Shown here piece by piece: positions 7,743-16,532 of a stretch of DNA of 64,000 bases (within the stretch, counting starts at the first letter, position 1; each line of letters opens with the position of its first letter). The notes under the pieces are model-generated. The model saw only the letters and a list, made by a program, of their open reading frames with translations. It had not been told where the DNA came from and did no database searches. This DNA is from Arthrobacter sp. PAMC 25486 (lineage in GTDB: Bacteria > Actinomycetota > Actinomycetes > Actinomycetales > Micrococcaceae). The position numbers and the translations under genes are program-made. The stretch covers positions 2,564,439 to 2,628,438 of the forward strand of contig NZ_CP007595.1 of assembly GCF_000785535.1 (NCBI RefSeq), read 5' to 3'.

Positions 7743-9254
7743 ATGACCAAGCGCTTCTTGCTTCGCGGCACAACAGCACTGGCCTGCGCCACTTTGGCCT
7801 CGACGGCATTTTTTGCCCCCGCCGCCCAAGCCGTCCCGCCGGGCTCCCACTTTTTAAGCACGACGGCGTTGCAACAGTTCTCGCTGCGGCCCTTCAGCCC
7901 CAAGGTGCCCACCGAGGAAGAGATCACCAAGGCCAAGGAATCCGAATCGGCCACGGCGGCCGCATCGACCCAACTGGAGTCGGTCATCAGCGAGGCCAGC
8001 GAGCGCTTGGCTGAGTCCGTGGTGGCATCCATGGGTGCCAACGATGCGTACACAACCGCCATGGTGCTCCGGGATCAGCGGGTGGCCGAGGCCGACGCCG
8101 CCCAGGTCAACGCGGATGCAGCCACGCAGGCGTATGGCGAGGCGAAGTCGCAGCTGGGACAGCTGGCCGGCAGCCTGTACAAGAATGGCGGCCTGGACCT
8201 GAGCGTGCAAAGTTTTCTCACAAGTGAGGACGCCGACGACGCCATCTACCAGGCCTCAACCCTCATGGTGTTGGGCACCAACCGGGCGCAAACCTTTAAT
8301 ACGGCAGAGGCCACGGCCGCAACCTCCAGCGCCTTGGCCGCCCAGGCAGCGGAAGCCCGCAAGGCAGCGGATGCCGCGATCGCTGCCGCCCAGGCATCCT
8401 ACACGGAAGCCGAGAAGGCAGCGGCGGCCCAGTCCGCCGTCGTCGCTGAAAACACTGCCCAACGCGCGACCCTGCTTGAACGGCTGGCCTCCTTGCACAA
8501 CACGACCGTGGAGCTGGAAGGCGCCCGTGTTGACGAGCTGGAGCGCAAGGCCCAGGATGCCGCGCTGGCGAAGCAGATCGAGAGTTCAGCCAAAACGCCG
8601 GAACCTGTCAGGCCGATGGGCAGCGTGGAGAACGCGATCATTGCCCCGGCGCTTCCCTCGGCAGCGGCCACCCCGGCTCCCCCGCCACCGGTCCAGCTCC
8701 CTAAGCCGCAGGCCACGAAGGATCCGGCCCCTCAGCCGACTCAGGCGCCGGCCCCGATACCCGAACCAACAAAGGCTCCCGCGCCGGCACCTGCTCCCAA
8801 ACCGGAACCCACCCAGGCACCGGCGCCCCCGCCCACGACGCCGCCGGTGGAACCGCCGGCACCCCCTGTTGCGCCGCCGTCGGACAACTCCATCCAGGTC
8901 ATGGTGAACTACGCCATGTCCAAGGTCGGCAGCCCGTACCTGCTGGGCGGCAATGGGCCTAACGTCTTTGACTGCTCCGGGCTGGTGCAGCAGGCCTTTG
9001 CCGCCGCCGGACGGTCGGTTCCGCGCCAGGGCTCGGACCAGTTCTGGGCGGCTCCCGTGCGGGTGCCGCTCTCGGAAATGCGGTACGGGGACCTGCTGGT
9101 TTTCAATGAATCCGGCAGCCGGTTCAGCCACATCGCCATCTACATTGGCAACAACCAGGTGGTCCAGGCCCTAAACCCGGACCAGCCGCTGGGCGTAACG
9201 GATTTATCGTGGATGTCAGGCATGAACCTGTACCCGTATGCGGCAAGGTACTGA
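7743..9254 (+). CDS. Secreted NlpC/P60 cell-wall hydrolase with coiled coil and proline-rich linker
   Basis: This is a predicted peptidoglycan endopeptidase acting outside the membrane. From the chosen start (503 aa) the order is: signal peptide ending near AQA, a long Ala/Glu-rich coiled coil (about residues 50-270, RipA/CwlO-like), a low-complexity Pro/Ala/Gln/Lys linker (about 290-380), and a C-terminal NlpC/P60 domain. Catalytic residues are Cys411 (in FDCSGLV) and His463 (in FSHIAIYIG). I place the start at the ATG at 7743, giving MTKRFLLRG, because the upstream in-frame sequence does not look like a signal peptide. The coiled coil in such proteins usually inhibits or recruits the enzyme at the septum. 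Confidence 0.9.
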   Translation: MTKRFLLRGTTALACATLASTAFFAPAAQAVPPGSHFLSTTALQQFSLRPFSPKVPTEEEITKAKESESATAAASTQLESVISEASERLAESVVASMGANDAYTTAMVLRDQRVAEADAAQVNADAATQAYGEAKSQLGQLAGSLYKNGGLDLSVQSFLTSEDADDAIYQASTLMVLGTNRAQTFNTAEATAATSSALAAQAAEARKAADAAIAAAQASYTEAEKAAAAQSAVVAENTAQRATLLERLASLHNTTVELEGARVDELERKAQDAALAKQIESSAKTPEPVRPMGSVENAIIAPALPSAAATPAPPPPVQLPKPQATKDPAPQPTQAPAPIPEPTKAPAPAPAPKPEPTQAPAPPPTTPPVEPPAPPVAPPSDNSIQVMVNYAMSKVGSPYLLGGNGPNVFDCSGLVQQAFAAAGRSVPRQGSDQFWAAPVRVPLSEMRYGDLLVFNESGSRFSHIAIYIGNNQVVQALNPDQPLGVTDLSWMSGMNLYPYAARY

Positions 9255-9292
9255 CCCCGCACCGTAACGCGCACAGACCGCAAAAAGCATAC

Positions 9293-9341
9293 AAAGAAGA
9301 CGCCCCTCCACCACGAATTGTGGGGAGTAGGCGCCTTCTTT
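9293..9341. terminator. Bidirectional stem-loop terminator
   Basis: AAAGAAG...CTTCTTT arms enclose a GC-rich stem with a gaattg-containing loop, between the converging hydrolase and universal-stress genes. A-rich and T-rich flanks allow function on both strands. Confidence 0.75.
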
Positions 9342-9391
9342 AAGTGCTGCCTGGCCTGCAGGTTGTCCGCCCGGCAACAGTCAGGCCAAGG

Positions 9392-10396
9392 TCAGGCCTT
9401 CAGTAGCGGGCCAAATGCTGAGCGGTCGCCTTGGCGGGGGTCTTCCCTGTCCTTGACGACCATGATGGGGCCCTTGGCGTGGTGCCGCACCCCGTCAGTG
9501 GTGGAACCGAGCATCATGCCTGCGAAGCCGCCGCGTCCGCGGGTGCCCATGACAACGATTTCCGAGATCTCAGTGGCGTTTACCAGGGCCTCCACGGCCG
9601 ATCCTTCAAGCAGGTCGATCTTAATCGGCAGCTTCGGGAAGTGGTGTTGGAGCCATTTCTCCCCGGCGTCGAGCTGTACTTGTATCTCGGCAAACAACGA
9701 CTCCCGGTCCACGGGTGCCGGCATCCAGGCCAGCGATCCCGTGTACGGCTGCACCGCACAAATAATGCGCAGCGTGCTGCCGTTACGTTCGGCCTGTTCC
9801 GCAGCGAGCAGCACGGCGTACCGGGCTTGGTCGGAACCGTCCACACCCACCGTGACGACCTTTTCAATCTTCGCCTTGGCACCATCCACATCCGGCGCTT
9901 CGCCGAGCCGGGGTGCACAGCTGAGGGGGACGGTGACGGTGGGGCACTTGGCGTGGGCCGGCAACGCGGAGCTGACGCTGCCCAGCAGCCTCCCGATGAA
10001 ACCGCCGCGGCCGCGTGAGCCAAAGACCAGCAGCTGCGCGGTCTCGCTGAGCTCCAGCAGCACCCCTGCCGCATCGCCGTTTTCAACCCGGGCATCCATC
10101 TGGATGTCCAGGTGGGCAACCTTGGCTGCCGACTCGCGAAGGACAGCCTCGGCACCTTGGCGGATGACGTCGTCGTCCACGGTGGCGTACCCGCCGTCGA
10201 GCCCGGAGGCAGCGAAAATGGGCACGGTGTAGGCGGTGACCAGGTGCAGCGGAACGTTGCGCAGCTTGGCCTCACGGGCGGCCCAGATCAAGGCGCAGTG
10301 GCTTTGCTCGGAGCCGTCAATGCCCACAACAATCCCTGTGGGCGTGGGTGCGAATTCGGGCGTGGGTGCCGGCGAAGTGTCTTCTGGGCTGCTCAT
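9392..10396 (-). CDS. Universal stress protein with two tandem UspA domains
   Basis: The 334-residue cytoplasmic protein has two Usp domains. The first (about residues 20-165) starts IVVGIDGSEQSHCALIWAA and ends in a GSRGRGGFIGRLLGS nucleotide-binding motif. The second (about 185-325) starts VVTVGVDGSDQARYAV and ends GTRGRGGFAGMMLGS. Both G-2x-G-9x-G(S/T) motifs are intact, suggesting ATP binding. Tandem Usp proteins in actinobacteria are linked to hypoxia, starvation and redox stress. The start at 10396 has GGAGG 6 nt upstream. Confidence 0.92.
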   Translation of the reverse strand: MSSPEDTSPAPTPEFAPTPTGIVVGIDGSEQSHCALIWAAREAKLRNVPLHLVTAYTVPIFAASGLDGGYATVDDDVIRQGAEAVLRESAAKVAHLDIQMDARVENGDAAGVLLELSETAQLLVFGSRGRGGFIGRLLGSVSSALPAHAKCPTVTVPLSCAPRLGEAPDVDGAKAKIEKVVTVGVDGSDQARYAVLLAAEQAERNGSTLRIICAVQPYTGSLAWMPAPVDRESLFAEIQVQLDAGEKWLQHHFPKLPIKIDLLEGSAVEALVNATEISEIVVMGTRGRGGFAGMMLGSTTDGVRHHAKGPIMVVKDREDPRQGDRSAFGPLLKA

Positions 10397-10618
10397 GCTG
10401 CGCCTCCTGGCTTTTGTATGCCGGATGGTGCGAAACGCGTGTGGCGCCTCCCCTTCGCGGCCTGTACTTGTGACTATTGCGGGTTCAGCTTGGCACGTCA
10501 AGTTACCTCGCCCGGCAGCGAAAAAGTCACGTAATCTGCTTTGGCACATGATCGCCCCACTTGTGGCACAGTAGAGACGAGAATCACATACTGGAGAGTA
10601 ACTTGAAAGTGGGGCACC

Positions 10619-11917
10619 ATGCTGACGTTGCTTGAACCGGAGCTGTCCGCCGGACGTAACAATGGCCGCGCGCCGGCGAAGATTTGGGCCGCGGCGGACA
10701 CCGCCTGCGCCGATTTTTCAGCGCCTTTGGCCATCCTCGATGTGAAGGCCCTTTCCTATAATGCCGGTTCCTTGTTGCGCAGGGCCGCCGGCAAGCCCAT
10801 CCGGGTGGCCAGCAAGTCCATCCGCAACAAGGACGTGCTGCGGGCCGTGCTGGCGCAGCCCGGATTCGCGGGGATCCTTGGCTTCACGCTTCCCGAGGCG
10901 ATCTGGCTGGCAACGGACCCCAGCGATGCGTTCACCGACATTGTGGTGGCCTACCCCACCGCGGACGCCCATGCGCTGCGGGAACTGGCGGCCGATCCGG
11001 CGGCCTGCGCCCGGGTCACGTTGATGGTTGATTCCACAGAGCAGTTGCAGTGGATGGCCGCGATCCTGGCGGACGCCAACCCGGCAGCGCCGCTCCGGCT
11101 GTGCCTTGACCTTGACGCCTCGTGGCGGCCGTCGGTGCGCGGGCGCGCCCTGGGCCACATTGGCGTGTACCGTTCCCCCCTCCGCGACGGGGCCGACGCT
11201 GTGACCCTCGCCTTGGCGGTTGACGGCTTCAAGAACGGCACCGTTCCGCTCTTCCAGTTGGTCGGCATCATGGCCTATGAAGCCCAGGTTGCCGGTTTGC
11301 AGGACACCCCGCACAGCTCCAGCAAGGTGGCACATCTGGCCAAGTCCGCCGTCCTCCAGCAGATGCAGCGCTCCTCGATGGCCGAGATCCTCCACCGCCG
11401 CGGCAATGTGGTGACTGCCGTGCGCAATGTGGTTGATCTGGAGTTCGTCAACGGCGGCGGCACCGGCAGCCTTGAGCTGACCACCAAGGACGCGTCGGTG
11501 ACCGAACTCGCCGCCGGTTCCGGCTTGTTTGGCCCCACCCTTTTTGACGGCTATTCACGCTTCACCCCGGCACCTGCCGTAGGTTTTGCCGTGCCGGTGG
11601 TCCGCCGCCCGGCCCCCGATATCGTCACAGTCCTGGGTGCCGGCTGGATTGCCTCCGGCCCCGCCGGCTCCGACCGCTCCCCCGTCCCCGTGCACCCGGC
11701 CGGGTTGTCACTGATCGGCACCGAGGGCGCCGGCGAGGTGCAGACCCCGTTGCGCGGCGCGGGCGCCGCCCAGCTGCGCATTGGTGACAAGGTGTGGTTC
11801 AGGCATGCCAAGTCCGGCGAGGTGTGTGAGCACGTGGACGCTTTGGAGATGCTCGACGGCGGCCAAAGGGTGGGCGCGGCGCCCACCTACCGAGGAGAAG
11901 GGAAGGCATTCGTATGA
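10619..11917 (+). CDS. PLP-dependent amino acid deaminase/aldolase (alanine racemase N-terminal fold)
   Basis: This 432-residue protein resembles D-threonine aldolase/D-serine dehydratase-type enzymes. The N-terminal PLP barrel begins near FAPLAILDVKALSYNAGSLLRRA, with the likely PLP-lysine in RVASKSIRN. The C-terminal beta domain carries the metal-site-like GDKVWFRHAKSGEVCEHVD. It would cleave or deaminate a D-hydroxy amino acid; the substrate is unproven. Its stop overlaps the start of the FAD-linked lactone oxidase by 4 bp, so the two are made together. This pairing recurs in Arthrobacter-type genomes. A weak GGGG precedes the ATG. Confidence 0.82.
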   Translation: MLTLLEPELSAGRNNGRAPAKIWAAADTACADFSAPLAILDVKALSYNAGSLLRRAAGKPIRVASKSIRNKDVLRAVLAQPGFAGILGFTLPEAIWLATDPSDAFTDIVVAYPTADAHALRELAADPAACARVTLMVDSTEQLQWMAAILADANPAAPLRLCLDLDASWRPSVRGRALGHIGVYRSPLRDGADAVTLALAVDGFKNGTVPLFQLVGIMAYEAQVAGLQDTPHSSSKVAHLAKSAVLQQMQRSSMAEILHRRGNVVTAVRNVVDLEFVNGGGTGSLELTTKDASVTELAAGSGLFGPTLFDGYSRFTPAPAVGFAVPVVRRPAPDIVTVLGAGWIASGPAGSDRSPVPVHPAGLSLIGTEGAGEVQTPLRGAGAAQLRIGDKVWFRHAKSGEVCEHVDALEMLDGGQRVGAAPTYRGEGKAFV

Positions 11918-13221
11918 GTGAGTGGCGCAATTGGGCCGGGGACCAGCGGTGCCGGCCAACCGACGTCGCGCATCCCAGCACGGTGGCCGAAATTTCCGCC
12001 TTGGTCGCCTCTGCCGCGGCATCGGGCGGCGTGCTCAAGGCGGTGGGTGCCGGGCATAGTTTCACCGACATTGCCCTGACGCAGGGCGTGCAGCTGCGCC
12101 TGGACGGGATCAGCGGGCTGCTGGCCGTCGACCGGGACAAGAAGCTCGTGACGCTTGCCGGCGGAACCCGCCTGCATGAGATTCCGGCACTGCTGGAACC
12201 GTACGGGCTGGCCATGGAGAATCTGGGCGACATCGACAGGCAGTCGATTTCCGGCGCCGTCTCCACGGGCACGCACGGGACCGGGCTGAGGTTCGGCGGC
12301 ATTGCCACCCAGATCCGGGCCCTGACCCTGGTGACGGGAACGGGGGAAGTGTTGACTTGTTCGGAGACGGAAAACGCGGAGGTCTTCACTGTGGCCCGGG
12401 TGGGGCTTGGGGCACTGGGGATCATCACCTCTGTCACCCTGCAATGCGTTGCTGCGTTCATGCTGCATGCCGTTGAACGGCCGGAGTCGCTGGCAGGCGT
12501 CCTCGAGTCCCTGCCGGAACGCCAGCTGGCTGCCGACCACTTTGAGTTTTACTGGTTCCCGCACACGGACATGGCGCTGACCAAGGCCAACACGCGCCAT
12601 GCCCCCGGCGGACTGCCCGCACGTGTGCGCCCGTTGTCCACCATGGCGCATCTGGTTGATGACGTGTTGGTCTCCAACACCTTGTTTTCCGCCCTGTGCA
12701 ACGTCACGGGGAAGCTGCCGGACGTCATTCCGCGGGTCAATCGCATGGCCTCCCACCTCACAGGCAACCGGGAGTTTGGGGACGCCTCCCACAAGGTGTT
12801 TGCCACGCAACGCACCGTGCGCTTTCGCGAGATGGAATACGCCATTCCGCTGGAACAGATACCCAATGCGTTGCGGGACCTCGAGGCCATGATCAAGCGC
12901 CGGGGATTTCAGATCTCTTTCCCTGTCGAGGTGCGCAGCGCGGCGGCGGACACCATTGCGCTGTCCACGGCCAACCACCGCGAAACTGGCTACATTGCCA
13001 TCCACCAGCACATCAAAACGGATCCCTTTGCGTACTTCCGGGCGGCCGAGGAAATCTTCCGGTCCTACGCCGGACGGCCGCATTGGGGGAAGTGGCATTT
13101 TCTCCAATCGAAGGACTTTCTCGGGCTCTACCCAGACCTGGAAAAGTTCTGTAAGGTTCGAGATGTTCTCGATCCCAATCGCGTGTTCACCAACGCTTAT
13201 TTAGACCGGGTCCTGCTCTAA
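11914..13221 (+). CDS. D-arabinono-1,4-lactone oxidase / alditol oxidase-type flavoprotein
   Basis: This 435-residue FAD-linked oxidase belongs to the VAO family. The N-terminal FAD-binding domain includes VGAGHSFTDIA; by analogy with alditol oxidase the His of GHSF is the likely covalent FAD attachment site. A DIDRQSISGAVSTGTHGTG segment follows. The C-terminal ALO domain ends in RPHWGKWH and DPNRVFTN, both typical of aldono-lactone and alditol oxidases. Expected reaction: oxidation of a sugar lactone or polyol with O2 to give H2O2. It is translationally coupled to the aldolase upstream. The precise substrate cannot be told from sequence. Confidence 0.85.
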   Translation: MSEWRNWAGDQRCRPTDVAHPSTVAEISALVASAAASGGVLKAVGAGHSFTDIALTQGVQLRLDGISGLLAVDRDKKLVTLAGGTRLHEIPALLEPYGLAMENLGDIDRQSISGAVSTGTHGTGLRFGGIATQIRALTLVTGTGEVLTCSETENAEVFTVARVGLGALGIITSVTLQCVAAFMLHAVERPESLAGVLESLPERQLAADHFEFYWFPHTDMALTKANTRHAPGGLPARVRPLSTMAHLVDDVLVSNTLFSALCNVTGKLPDVIPRVNRMASHLTGNREFGDASHKVFATQRTVRFREMEYAIPLEQIPNALRDLEAMIKRRGFQISFPVEVRSAAADTIALSTANHRETGYIAIHQHIKTDPFAYFRAAEEIFRSYAGRPHWGKWHFLQSKDFLGLYPDLEKFCKVRDVLDPNRVFTNAYLDRVLL

Positions 13222-13294
13222 ACCACACCACGGCAAAGCCATGCTCCCGGCTGCGCCAATCCCAGTTCTCCCACCGTTCGAGGAGGCATTTGCC

Positions 13295-13912
13295 ATGAGT
13301 GTTGCGTCGAGTACTGCCCGCGCCCGAGCAACTGCCCCGCAGGCCGCGGAGAAGACCACCACCATTGTGATCGGTTCAGGCTTTTCGGCTCTTGCCGTCG
13401 CAGCCGAACTCAACAGGCAGGGCATCGAGGCGATTGTTGTGGACGGTTCCTGCGCGCTGAAGCAGCCTTCATCCATTCAGCCCATCACCGGTGGCATCAG
13501 TCTTGATGAGCTGAGCGAACGCAGCGAAATTGTGCGGCTTCTGGAGCATTACGCCCGCCGCCACGAATTGGACATCCGCCCCGAAACCAGGGCTCTTGAG
13601 TTGACGCGGGCCCACCACCCCGTACCCACAAACCGGCAGTGGCGCGTGCATACGGCCACCGGCACACTGACAGCGCACAGTGTCGTCTTTACGCGCGGCG
13701 CACTCAGCCAGCTCCGACGGGTGCTGCACGGCGTGGGAGTCACCACCACCACTGACCTGCGCACCAGCATGCACACCCTGGGCCTGTACTTGGTGGGCGT
13801 GGGAAACCTTGAAATTCCCACCACCCAAGAAGTCCTGCACCAAGCCAAACGTGCCGGGCAGTCAATCGCAGCCCGGGTCGCTGCCCGTGAATTAGGCTGC
13901 GCCGTCGCGTAA
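13295..13912 (+). CDS. Short FAD/NAD(P)-binding Rossmann protein
   Basis: The 205-residue protein has an N-terminal dinucleotide-binding motif (TTIVIGSGFSALAVAAEL, GxGxxA) and an ELNRQGIEAIVVDGS second strand. A C-terminal YLVGVGNLEIPTTQEVL...GQSIAARVAAREL segment resembles the end of flavin monooxygenases. It is about half the length of a normal FAD-dependent oxidoreductase. It could be an internally deleted derivative or a small standalone family. The ATG at 13295 is well supported by GAGGAGG 8 nt upstream. It lies 73 bp after the lactone oxidase and may be co-transcribed. Confidence 0.65.
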   Translation: MSVASSTARARATAPQAAEKTTTIVIGSGFSALAVAAELNRQGIEAIVVDGSCALKQPSSIQPITGGISLDELSERSEIVRLLEHYARRHELDIRPETRALELTRAHHPVPTNRQWRVHTATGTLTAHSVVFTRGALSQLRRVLHGVGVTTTTDLRTSMHTLGLYLVGVGNLEIPTTQEVLHQAKRAGQSIAARVAARELGCAVA

Positions 13913-13923
13913 ACCACCACATT

Positions 13924-13983
13924 GGCGGGCGCAACAAGAAATGCGCCCGCCCCCATTAATGCGCCCTGTCTACGGGGCGCATT
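13924..13983. terminator. Two tandem hairpins between converging genes
   Basis: The first hairpin is a perfect 10-bp stem, GGCGGGCGCA/TGCGCCCGCC (13924-13933/13942-13951). The second is a 9-bp stem, AATGCGCCC/GGGCGCATT (13958-13966/13975-13983). No U tail follows, as is common for actinobacterial terminators. They separate the FAD protein from the converging CopC-like gene. Confidence 0.65.
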
Positions 13984-14056
13984 TCCACCAAGGATCGGCC
14001 AATGCCCGGGCGAGAGTGGCTTGCGCGAGTGGGCGAACAGCGGATTTGCCCTGAGG

Positions 14057-14629
14057 TTAGTCGTCCTTGGACAGCCGGCGCCGGGCCACAACCACCATGG
14101 CCACAACAACACCAACAAGAACCACAATCAGGCCGATGACACTCCACGGTACGGCGCTGTTGTCCTGAACTTGCTCAGGGGCAGTTTGCGGCTGGGGTGA
14201 CACAGGCACCACGGGACCGGCGCCTGCCACCTGGCTTGCACCGGTTCCGGCAGCGGTTGCCGTGAACGTAAACTCGCCCTCAATCGGGTGCGAGTCGGAG
14301 GACACCAGACGCCACTTGACCGTGTATTTTCCTGCAGGCGCACCGGGCTTGATCGCCTGCGTGGCGACCCTGTCCAGCACCTCCACCCCACCGGTGGCCC
14401 AGTTCGTTCCGGACGCGTCGAGCACCTGAACCTCCGAGCCAATGCTGGCAGGTGTATTGGACATGCTGATCTCCAGCTTCTCCGGAACCGTGTCCACAGT
14501 TGAGCCGTCCGCGGGTGCCGTTCCCGTCACCGCATCGTGGGCAAAGGCCGCCGTTGACGTGCCAAAAAACACGAGCAAAAGCGCCAACATAGCGGCCAAA
14601 GTACGGCGCACCAGCATTTTTGATGTCAT
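14057..14629 (-). CDS. CopC-domain copper-binding protein with C-terminal membrane anchor
   Basis: This exported copper-binding protein is anchored by its C-terminus. A signal peptide (LLLVFFGTSTAAFA) is followed directly by mature HDAVTGTAPADGSTV. In CopC proteins the new N-terminal His is a Cu(II) ligand. The Ig-like CopC domain spans about residues 35-130, including SSDSHPIEGEFTFTA. A Pro/Gln linker and one C-terminal span (VIGLIVVLVGVVVAMVVVA) with RRR stop-transfer follow. The start at 14629 is chosen because the longer form would place 26 hydrophilic residues before the signal. No CopD is adjacent. It may buffer or deliver copper at the cell surface. Confidence 0.88.
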   Translation of the reverse strand: MTSKMLVRRTLAAMLALLLVFFGTSTAAFAHDAVTGTAPADGSTVDTVPEKLEISMSNTPASIGSEVQVLDASGTNWATGGVEVLDRVATQAIKPGAPAGKYTVKWRLVSSDSHPIEGEFTFTATAAGTGASQVAGAGPVVPVSPQPQTAPEQVQDNSAVPWSVIGLIVVLVGVVVAMVVVARRRLSKDD

Positions 14630-14901
14630 GTTCGTCTCACTCAGCCGGAGACTGACGGGGGAAATCACAGCGGAAATTCCTTTGTTTGTTGGGTGACGGC
14701 ACTTCACGCTATCCCAGAACTATGGGAGTTTGCCCAACAAGGACGGCACCTGGGCGGGCCAAGACAGGAACCCGGGAGCCGCCGTCGTGCTTAGTAAACA
14801 GGAAAGTCCCAGCTTGACTCACTATCCTGCGCGGCCGCATTACCAGCTAGTATTTCCTCGAATAACTAAATTTCATTTCACTTTGCCCGGAGGGCTCTTA
14901 T

Positions 14902-16356
14902 ATGGCTACCAAAACGGACGTCAGGCTGTCAGCGGTCGACAAATACTTCATGATCACCGCGCGTGGCTCAAACTACTCCCGGGAAATCCGCGGCGGCTTC
15001 GCCACGTTCTTCGCGATGAGCTACATCGTGGTCCTGAACCCGCTGATCCTGGGCGGCGCAGACTCCTCCGGCGCCGAATTGGGCCTGGAACGCGTTGCCG
15101 CGGTCACAGCTTTCGTGGCAGGCATCCTGACCATCATCATGGGCGCCTGGGCGAAGCACCCGTTCGCCATGGCGGCCGGATTGGGCGTCAACGCCTTCAT
15201 CGCGGTCACCGTCGCCACCAACCCGGGGCTAACTTGGCCTGATGTCATGGGCCTGGTGGTGCTCTCCGGGATCACCATGTTCATCTTGGTTCTCACCGGC
15301 TTCCGCACCGCCGTATTCAAGGCCGTTCCGGAAGGGCTGAAGACGGCCATTGTGGTGGGCATTGGCATGTTCATTGCGCTGATCGGCCTGGTCAACGCCG
15401 GCTTCGTGCGCCGCATCCCGGACGTTGCCGGAACCACTGTTCCCGTGGGCCTGGGCTTCGACGGCAAGCTCATGGGCTGGCCTACTCTGGTGTTTGTTAT
15501 TGGTTTGGTTTTGACGATCGGCATGGTGGTCCGCAAGGTCAAGGGCGCCATCCTGATCGGCATCCTGGTCTCAACTCTTCTGGCGAACATCCTGGAAATG
15601 ACATTGCACATCGGTCCGTCCTTCGATGGCACCACGAGTAACCCGCAGGGCTGGTCGCTGGTTTCCCCGCAGTTTTCCGCATGGTCATGGCCCGATCTGT
15701 CCCTGATCGGTGAGGTTAACATCTTTGGCGCCTTCAGCAAGCTGGGCGCCCTGGCTGCAATCCTGCTGGCGTTTGTGATCCTGCTGAGCATCTTCTTTGA
15801 CGCCATGGGCACCATGGTCGGCCTGGCTTCAGAGGCCGGCACCATGGACAAGGATGGCAATATCCCCGACGTCGACAAGGTTCTGCTCGTTGACGCCTTT
15901 GGTGCGATCGCTGGCGGTGGCGCATCTGCCTCCTCCAACCAGATCTACGTGGAGTCCGGTGCCGGCATCGGCGAGGGCGCCCGCACCGGGCTGGCTTCCA
16001 TCGTGACCGGCCTGCTCCTGCTGGTAGCCATGTTCGCCACCCCGCTGATCAAGCTGGTCCCGTTCGAAGCCGTCGCCCCTGCCCTGGTTGTGGTTGGTTT
16101 CATGATGGTGTCCCAGGTGGGCAAGATCGACTGGTCCGACTGGGGCATCGGCATTCCCGCATTCCTGACGTTCACCCTCATGCCGTTCACCTACTCGATC
16201 GCCAACGGCCTCGGCGCCGGCTTTATCGCCTTCGTGCTGATCCGCCTGTTCCAGGGCCGCGCCAAGGAAATCCACCCGTTGATGTGGGCTGTTGCGGCGG
16301 CGTTCCTGCTGTTCTTCGGCATCGGCACCGTGGAAGCGCTGTTCGGCGTCGGATAG
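14902..16356 (+). CDS. NCS2-family purine permease (AzgA-like)
   Basis: This 484-residue multi-span transporter belongs to the AzgA/GhxP branch of NCS2, which imports hypoxanthine, guanine or adenine with protons. Diagnostic stretches are the N-terminal GSNYSREIRGGFATFFAMSY, MAAGLGVNAFIA, the SIFFDAMGTMVGLASEAG segment, and GGGASASSNQIYVESGAGIGEG. CGGAGGG lies upstream of the ATG. It is monocistronic and ends at the long hairpin at 16379-16451. I see no purine riboswitch in the 270-bp leader. Confidence 0.93.
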   Translation: MATKTDVRLSAVDKYFMITARGSNYSREIRGGFATFFAMSYIVVLNPLILGGADSSGAELGLERVAAVTAFVAGILTIIMGAWAKHPFAMAAGLGVNAFIAVTVATNPGLTWPDVMGLVVLSGITMFILVLTGFRTAVFKAVPEGLKTAIVVGIGMFIALIGLVNAGFVRRIPDVAGTTVPVGLGFDGKLMGWPTLVFVIGLVLTIGMVVRKVKGAILIGILVSTLLANILEMTLHIGPSFDGTTSNPQGWSLVSPQFSAWSWPDLSLIGEVNIFGAFSKLGALAAILLAFVILLSIFFDAMGTMVGLASEAGTMDKDGNIPDVDKVLLVDAFGAIAGGGASASSNQIYVESGAGIGEGARTGLASIVTGLLLLVAMFATPLIKLVPFEAVAPALVVVGFMMVSQVGKIDWSDWGIGIPAFLTFTLMPFTYSIANGLGAGFIAFVLIRLFQGRAKEIHPLMWAVAAAFLLFFGIGTVEALFGVG

Positions 16357-16378
16357 CCACCCGGCTCCCCCACCTCTC

Positions 16379-16457
16379 AATCGAGTACGCAGTTGTTGGA
16401 CCGATTTACCCGGTTTTTCCGGATTTCGGTCTAACAACTGCGTACTCGATTTTTTTG
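16379..16457. terminator. Very long hairpin with U tail after the purine permease
   Basis: The 26-nt arms (16379-16404 and 16426-16451) pair completely, with one G-U pair. The 21-nt loop contains an inner CCGG-ttttt-CCGG hairpin. A run of seven T follows on the + strand. It is a terminator by position, but the stem is far longer than termination needs. Confidence 0.8.
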
Positions 16458-16532
16458 TGGGTGTCTGTCAGGTGAGACGCCCCGTTGCCCCTGCGGGTGG
16501 CTTTCAGTGGCCGGTTGCGGTTGGCTGGGAGC

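Noticed and set aside
11887..13107. 406-codon minus-strand frame opposite the lactone oxidase
   Set aside because: It is antisense to a clear flavoprotein gene and has no recognisable domain.
14707..14901. A purine riboswitch before the NCS2 permease
   Set aside because: I could not find the three-helix purine aptamer pattern or its conserved loops in the leader.
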